This document shows positions 31,362-35,000 of a DNA stretch of 35,000 bases, piece after piece. The DNA is taken from contig CAUJGJ010000161.1 in assembly GCA_963170055.1 (NCBI GenBank), positions 2,791,975-2,826,974 of the forward strand, in the 5' to 3' direction. A program made the translations under genes and the position numbers. This DNA is from Halisarca cf. caerulea. Its lineage: Eukaryota; Porifera; Demospongiae; Chondrillida; Halisarcidae. The number at the start of each line of letters is the position of its first letter. The first letter of the stretch is position 1. The notes under the pieces are model-generated. The model was not told where the DNA came from. It was given only the letters and a program-made list of their open reading frames with translations, and ran no database searches.

Positions 31362-31520
31362 GTAGATCGCTCGATTGCAGAAATATCGGACCTCTGGCTC
31401 TATGTAGATCACTCGATTGCAGAAATATCGGACCTCTGGCTCTATGTCATCCTCGGTGCTGCACACTTCGGATGGTATAAGTGCCCTTAGTCCAATATTT
31501 CTGCAATTGACCTCTCTACC
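31362..31520. repeat. 42-bp tandem duplication with an inverted partner
   Basis: Units 31362-31403 and 31404-31445 are identical apart from one base (GTAGATCGCTCGATTGC / GTAGATCACTCGATTGC). Then 31490-31520 is an inverted, diverged copy of the same core: GTCCAATATTTCTGCAATTG against CAATTGCAGAAATATTGGAC-type sequence. The whole could fold back on itself. Confidence 0.85.
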
Positions 31521-31525
31521 ATGCG

Positions 31526-31655
<130 letters not shown>

Positions 31656-31661
31656 TTACAC

Positions 31662-32033
31662 AACTGTGCGTGGGCATTTCTTTTGATGTGGTTAGGTTGA
31701 TAAATCTCTTATCACCCTGTGAATAGGTCTCCAAGTCCAGGGCTCTTATTGCATGTACAAGGTTTTCTTCCCCTTTCTTCACAACAAGCTTTGAGGATGA
31801 ATGCGAAACAGAATTAGGACTGTTTGCTAATGGCCGCTTCACAGTAGTATTTGATAAAGACAAAAAGCTCAATGATAGATGGGTGACCTCAAATCAGCTG
31901 TTCAAGCCCAATAGTACCTGGCCTTCTTCAAGTTGTTCATTTCTGAATCAAGAACTTGGCACAAATGGTGGAAACGGGCATCGGTAAGCAAATCGATCGA
32001 TCTTGCTTGATCACGTAGGCGCTGAAGTCCCAT
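31662..32033 (-). CDS. Two candidate 5' exons, unidentified protein (may lead into the FnIII exon)
   Basis: Exon 1 from ATG 32033 to 31918: [38 protein letters not shown]. Donor GTACTA, a 50-nt intron, acceptor CATTGAG, then exon 2 from 31867 to about 31662: [48 protein letters not shown]. The split codon AG|C joins correctly. A GTGTAA donor at 31661 would give phase 1, matching the FnIII exon at 30965; an alternative GTAAAT donor would not. An in-frame upstream segment starting at ATG 32138 (MIRRGISDVNSSFYDGNIKE) is separated from the main ATG by one TAG (32043-32045). It is either an upstream ORF or an inactivating stop. Protein not recognised. Confidence 0.4.
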
Positions 32034-32289
32034 CACTAAAGACTACGATGTGTTCGGGGCTAAAACTGCCATCCTTGCTTCTTTAATATTTCCGTCATAA
32101 AATGAGGAATTCACATCGCTAATTCCTCGTCTGATCATAGATAGTCGAAGGAGATTCGAAAAAACGTGTTCTGTCAACTCACCGCTTAATCTATGCGAGC
32201 AATAGCCCAAACCTACCAGGTATCAGCACACCAGCTGTTGGTTTTTTGGTTGGTTGAAGGAACATGGGGTTGAACAGCTGATTTGAGGT
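31886..32289. repeat. 20-bp perfect inverted repeats 364 bp apart
   Basis: ACCTCAAATCAGCTGTTCAA at 31886-31905 and its exact reverse complement at 32270-32289. The left copy lies inside the proposed 50-nt intron and the right one upstream of the proposed start. They could be TIRs of an element containing the exon, or an inverted duplication. No target duplication is visible. Confidence 0.8.
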
Positions 32290-32421
32290 AACAATCTTTC
32301 ATCAACGTTCCGCATCTTCATCAAACTGCTGTGAAGCGACCGCACCAGCCATTCAAAATAAACGCTCACACACCCCGCACACGTTGTGTAAGGTGGTTAT
32401 CGCGATTCAGTATCGGTTCCA

Positions 32422-32458
32422 ATGGAATTTATCTTTGCGCCTCAGGTGATAAATTCCA
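32422..32458. repeat. Short hairpin
   Basis: TGGAATTTATC and GATAAATTCCA pair perfectly around a 13-base loop. Just downstream comes the CA/TA compound microsatellite. Confidence 0.8.
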
Positions 32459-32488
32459 TTGCAACCTCTACCTCATGGAATAACCTCT

Positions 32489-32634
<146 letters not shown>

Positions 32635-32698
32635 CGAACCTTTTAAAGTTAAATTGTATCAAAGTGCTGCCATTTAGTAGACTGCCTTTGAGATGTAC

Positions 32699-32736
32699 CT
32701 TAGCGTGGTTACCCCAGAAAAATGGGGTATATACAT

Positions 32737-32783
<47 letters not shown>

Positions 32784-32808
32784 TGGTTTCCGGGGTAACC
32801 AGGCTAAG
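32699..32808. mobile_element. Snapback element around a (TA)n core
   Basis: Left arm CTTAGCGTGGTTACCCCAGA.. (32699-32720) and right arm, read inward, CTTAGCCTGGTTACCCCGGA.. (32787-32808) match at 20 of 22 positions. The centre is TACATA/TA microsatellite. A GGGGTAT word next to each arm supports a fixed structure rather than chance. Confidence 0.75.
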
Positions 32809-33009
32809 TTAAATCCCATACTGGGGTATATTGAAACAAGAACCCACTTGGCTTCTTATTGCAGTTATACCCCGGCTGGCCAGTCCATATTAGGGAAAGG
32901 GTAATTAAACACAAAATGTAGTCATTACAATAACAATCTAGTACATTCATTCGGCAGCTACCCATAGATCGAGGTCGAGGATAGTATATACTGCTGTTTG
33001 AACTTGTAA

Positions 33010-34914
33010 ATTTATCACGGGCCTAAGCTGGGTGCTGAAGCTGCTATCCATAGTGTGAGAACCTTCTTACATCACATCCCCCTCGACCATGTGTTGGTGA
33101 AGTTTGACTTCAAAAATGCCTTCAATAGTATTAGGAGAGATGTTGTTCTCAATGCCTGCCTTGAGCTCATACCAGAACTATATCCTTTGGTCTTCAGCTG
33201 TTATGCATCTCCATCTCACCTCTTCTACGATGAGGATACCCTCTTGTCACAGGAAGGAGTACAGCAGGGTGACCCCTTGGGGCCCCTGCTATTTTGTCTG
33301 GCAGTCCAGCCCTTGGTCAACAAGCTTCAGTCAGAATTGAAGATCTTCTACCTCGATGATGGCCTTGTTGGAGGTTCAGTAGAGAGTGTAGTGAGGGACA
33401 TCTACACGGTCAAGGAGGAGGCACAGGACTTGGGTCTCCATCTCAATTTGTTGAAATCTGAGTTGATTGCCATTGACCCCCAGCTGTCCCCTGTACTGTT
33501 GTCAGCCCCTGATCTCATTCCTGTCCAGGTTGATGAGGCTGTTTTCCTTAGTGTGCCCATTGGCAGTGACATTTCGGTGAACTCGGCCCTTTCATCCAAG
33601 TGCTGCGACTTGAAGATCATGGGTGAAAGACTACCGGCTTTTAAGAGGCATGACGCTCTTGTATTCCTCCGTCATGCCTTCTCCATACCTAGATCCTGTT
33701 CTTACTTAGGACCTCCCCATGCTTCAGGTCCCACAAGTTGATGGAATTCGACAACATCCTGCGTTCCATCACCAGTGAGGTTCTGAATGTCAACCTGGTG
33801 AGTGAATCTGCTTGGCTCCAGGCCTCTCTCCCGGTGTCCGAGGGTGGATTGGGTATACGTAGTGCAGCCCAGCTTGCTCCTTCTGCCTTATTGGCCTCTG
33901 CTGCTGGTTGTGCTTCCCTTTCAAAAGACATCCTGCCTACTCGCCTCCATTGTGTACTTTCTCCAGAATCCGCTGAAGCACTAGCCCTGTGGAATGCACA
34001 TGTTGCAGTCCCGCCACCTGAGAGCCCTGACGATTGCCATCAAAAGGCATGGGATTCTCCTCAGGTTAGTGCCAGACTCCATCATCTCCTTGAGAATGTC
34101 CTGGACCCAGCCTCAAGAGCCAGATTGCTGGCAGCCTCTTGCAAAGAATCAGGAGCATGGTTAAATGCCCCTCCTGTATCTTCGCTGGGTCTCCGCATGG
34201 ATGATGACACCATCTCTATAGCAGTGAGCCTACGTTTGGGTACGCCCTTGTGCCGCCCTCACCCCTGTATCCAATGTGGTGTTCCAGTGGATGAGTCTGC
34301 TGTTAACGCCCTGAGCTGCCGCAAGAGTGGAGGGCAACATGTTCGTCACAATGCAATGAATGATGTCATCTGTAGAAGTCTAACTGCAGCTGGCATACCC
34401 TGCCAAACAGAGCCGCATTCCCTGGTCCGCAGTGATGGGAAGCACCCAGATGGGGTCACCATGCTCCCATGGAAGAGTGGGCGTCCTTTGGTCTGGGATG
34501 CAACCTGCTCAGACACCTTCGCCCCCTCCTATGTAAGTCTTGCTGCTAGCAGAGCAGGTGCTGTTGCTGAAATGGCGGAAAACCGAAAATCAGCACAGTA
34601 CACTCACTTGCAGTCAACCCACTTGTTCGTGCCTATCTCAGCAAAGACGTCTGGGGTCTTTGGAGAGGAGTCCTTGCACTTCTTGAGAGAGCTAGCTCGG
34701 AGAGTGAGAGACAGAACTGGAGAGCCTGATGCATTCCAGCATCTGTTGCAAAGGTTGTCTGTCGCAATCCAGCGAGGTAATGCAATCTCAATCGTGGGGA
34801 CCTTCGAGCCAAGTCTATCAAGTGACTTGATCTAACTGATAGCCAGTTTATTGTGTTATGTATTGTATTTATATATTTATATTCAATAATATATGTATAT
34901 AAATAAATAAATAA

Positions 34915-34945
<31 letters not shown>
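33010..34945 (+). mobile_element. 5'-truncated non-LTR-type retroelement with 3' AT-rich simple-repeat tail
   Basis: Coding homology begins abruptly at about 33010-33020 (LGAEAAIHSVRTF, without the upstream part of the RT), as expected from 5' truncation. After the stop at 34833-34835 there is a short AT-rich 3' UTR and then (TAAA)n plus (TA)n at 34898-34945, a plausible tail. A decayed relative lies at 12035-12870. Confidence 0.8.
33055..34835 (+). pseudogene. Reverse transcriptase plus zinc-finger and PD-(D/E)XK-like endonuclease, one frameshift
   Basis: First frame 33055-33741, second 33738-34835. Homology passes from one to the other at about 33690, near the end of RHAFSIP, so a single-base indel broke one ORF. 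RT motifs: VKFDFKNAFNSIRRD (first Asp), GVQQGDPLGPLLFCLA, and the catalytic YLDD at about 33349-33360, then LGLHLNLLKSEL. Downstream: WLQASLPVSEGGLGIRSA; a Cys/His cluster CIQCGVPV..LSCRKSGGQHVRH; then HPDGVTMLPWKSGRPLVWDA, whose PD and later D/K residues fit a PD-(D/E)XK restriction-like endonuclease; and LLQRLSVAIQRGNAISIVG at the end. RT followed by a CCHH-type finger and REL-endonuclease is the layout of R2/R4/NeSL-type non-LTR elements; that placement is inference. The first codon given is a GTG, not a true start. Confidence 0.88.
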
Positions 34946-34949
<4 letters not shown>

Positions 34950-35000
34950 CGTATATATAGCATCCATTACCATGGTAATGGTACAATTGTACAGCGAATT

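Overview
The window is genomic DNA of a eukaryote, almost certainly an animal. Genes are split by GT-AG introns, the DNA is AT-rich, and it is full of microsatellites, short terminal-inverted-repeat (TIR) elements, foldback hairpins and non-LTR retrotransposon copies. Nothing prokaryotic (operons, Shine-Dalgarno sites, CRISPR) is present. A marine invertebrate such as a sponge would fit, but the sequence alone does not fix the phylum.

Three conserved genes were reconstructed by joining exons in phase. (1) UBE2M/UBC12, the NEDD8-conjugating E2, on the + strand: the last five exons lie between 3687 and 7811 and the N-terminal exons are missing. (2) ACAD11, an aminoglycoside-phosphotransferase-like plus acyl-CoA dehydrogenase fusion, on the - strand from 21079 to 13193: 15 exons, 755 residues, apparently complete. 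(3) ATP5IF1, the mitochondrial ATP synthase inhibitor IF1, on the - strand from 24744 to 21266: 4 exons, 118 residues, including a 29-nt microexon. The IF1 stop lies only 186 bp before the ACAD11 start on the same strand. ACAD11 and UBE2M converge on a gene-poor, repeat-rich interval (7.8-13.2 kb).

Layout: 1-2.66 kb, 5'-truncated LINE of the CR1/Jockey supergroup with a long open frame, antisense. 2.7-7.8 kb, UBE2M with a pogo-like DNA transposon remnant, a 470-bp intron duplication carrying a pseudo-exon, and a 64-bp-arm hairpin. 7.8-10.1 kb, no gene seen. 10.1-11.9 kb, nested repeats including a MITE with its own empty site. 12.0-12.9 kb, decayed copy of a retroelement. 13.2-21.1 kb, ACAD11. 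21.3-24.7 kb, IF1 with several TIR/foldback elements in its introns. 24.9-26.4 kb, short uncertain exons, CG-rich palindromes and a PHD-finger terminal exon. 27-30 kb, no convincing gene. 30.0-32.1 kb, exon cluster on the - strand with one fibronectin type III exon, otherwise unidentified. 31-32.8 kb, TA/CA microsatellites and small inverted repeats. 33.0-34.9 kb, second retroelement: a reverse transcriptase followed by a zinc-finger and PD-(D/E)XK-like domain, broken by one frameshift. The decayed piece at 12.0-12.9 kb belongs to the same family.

IF1 (ATP synthase) is mitochondrial and ACAD11 (fatty acid oxidation) is mitochondrial or peroxisomal; whether their tight spacing means shared regulation is untested. 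No obviously new biological system was found. The most interesting items are the IF1/ACAD11 pair, the 30-bp repeat array framed by long inverted repeats, the natural insertion/empty-site pair, and two decay stages of one retroelement family.
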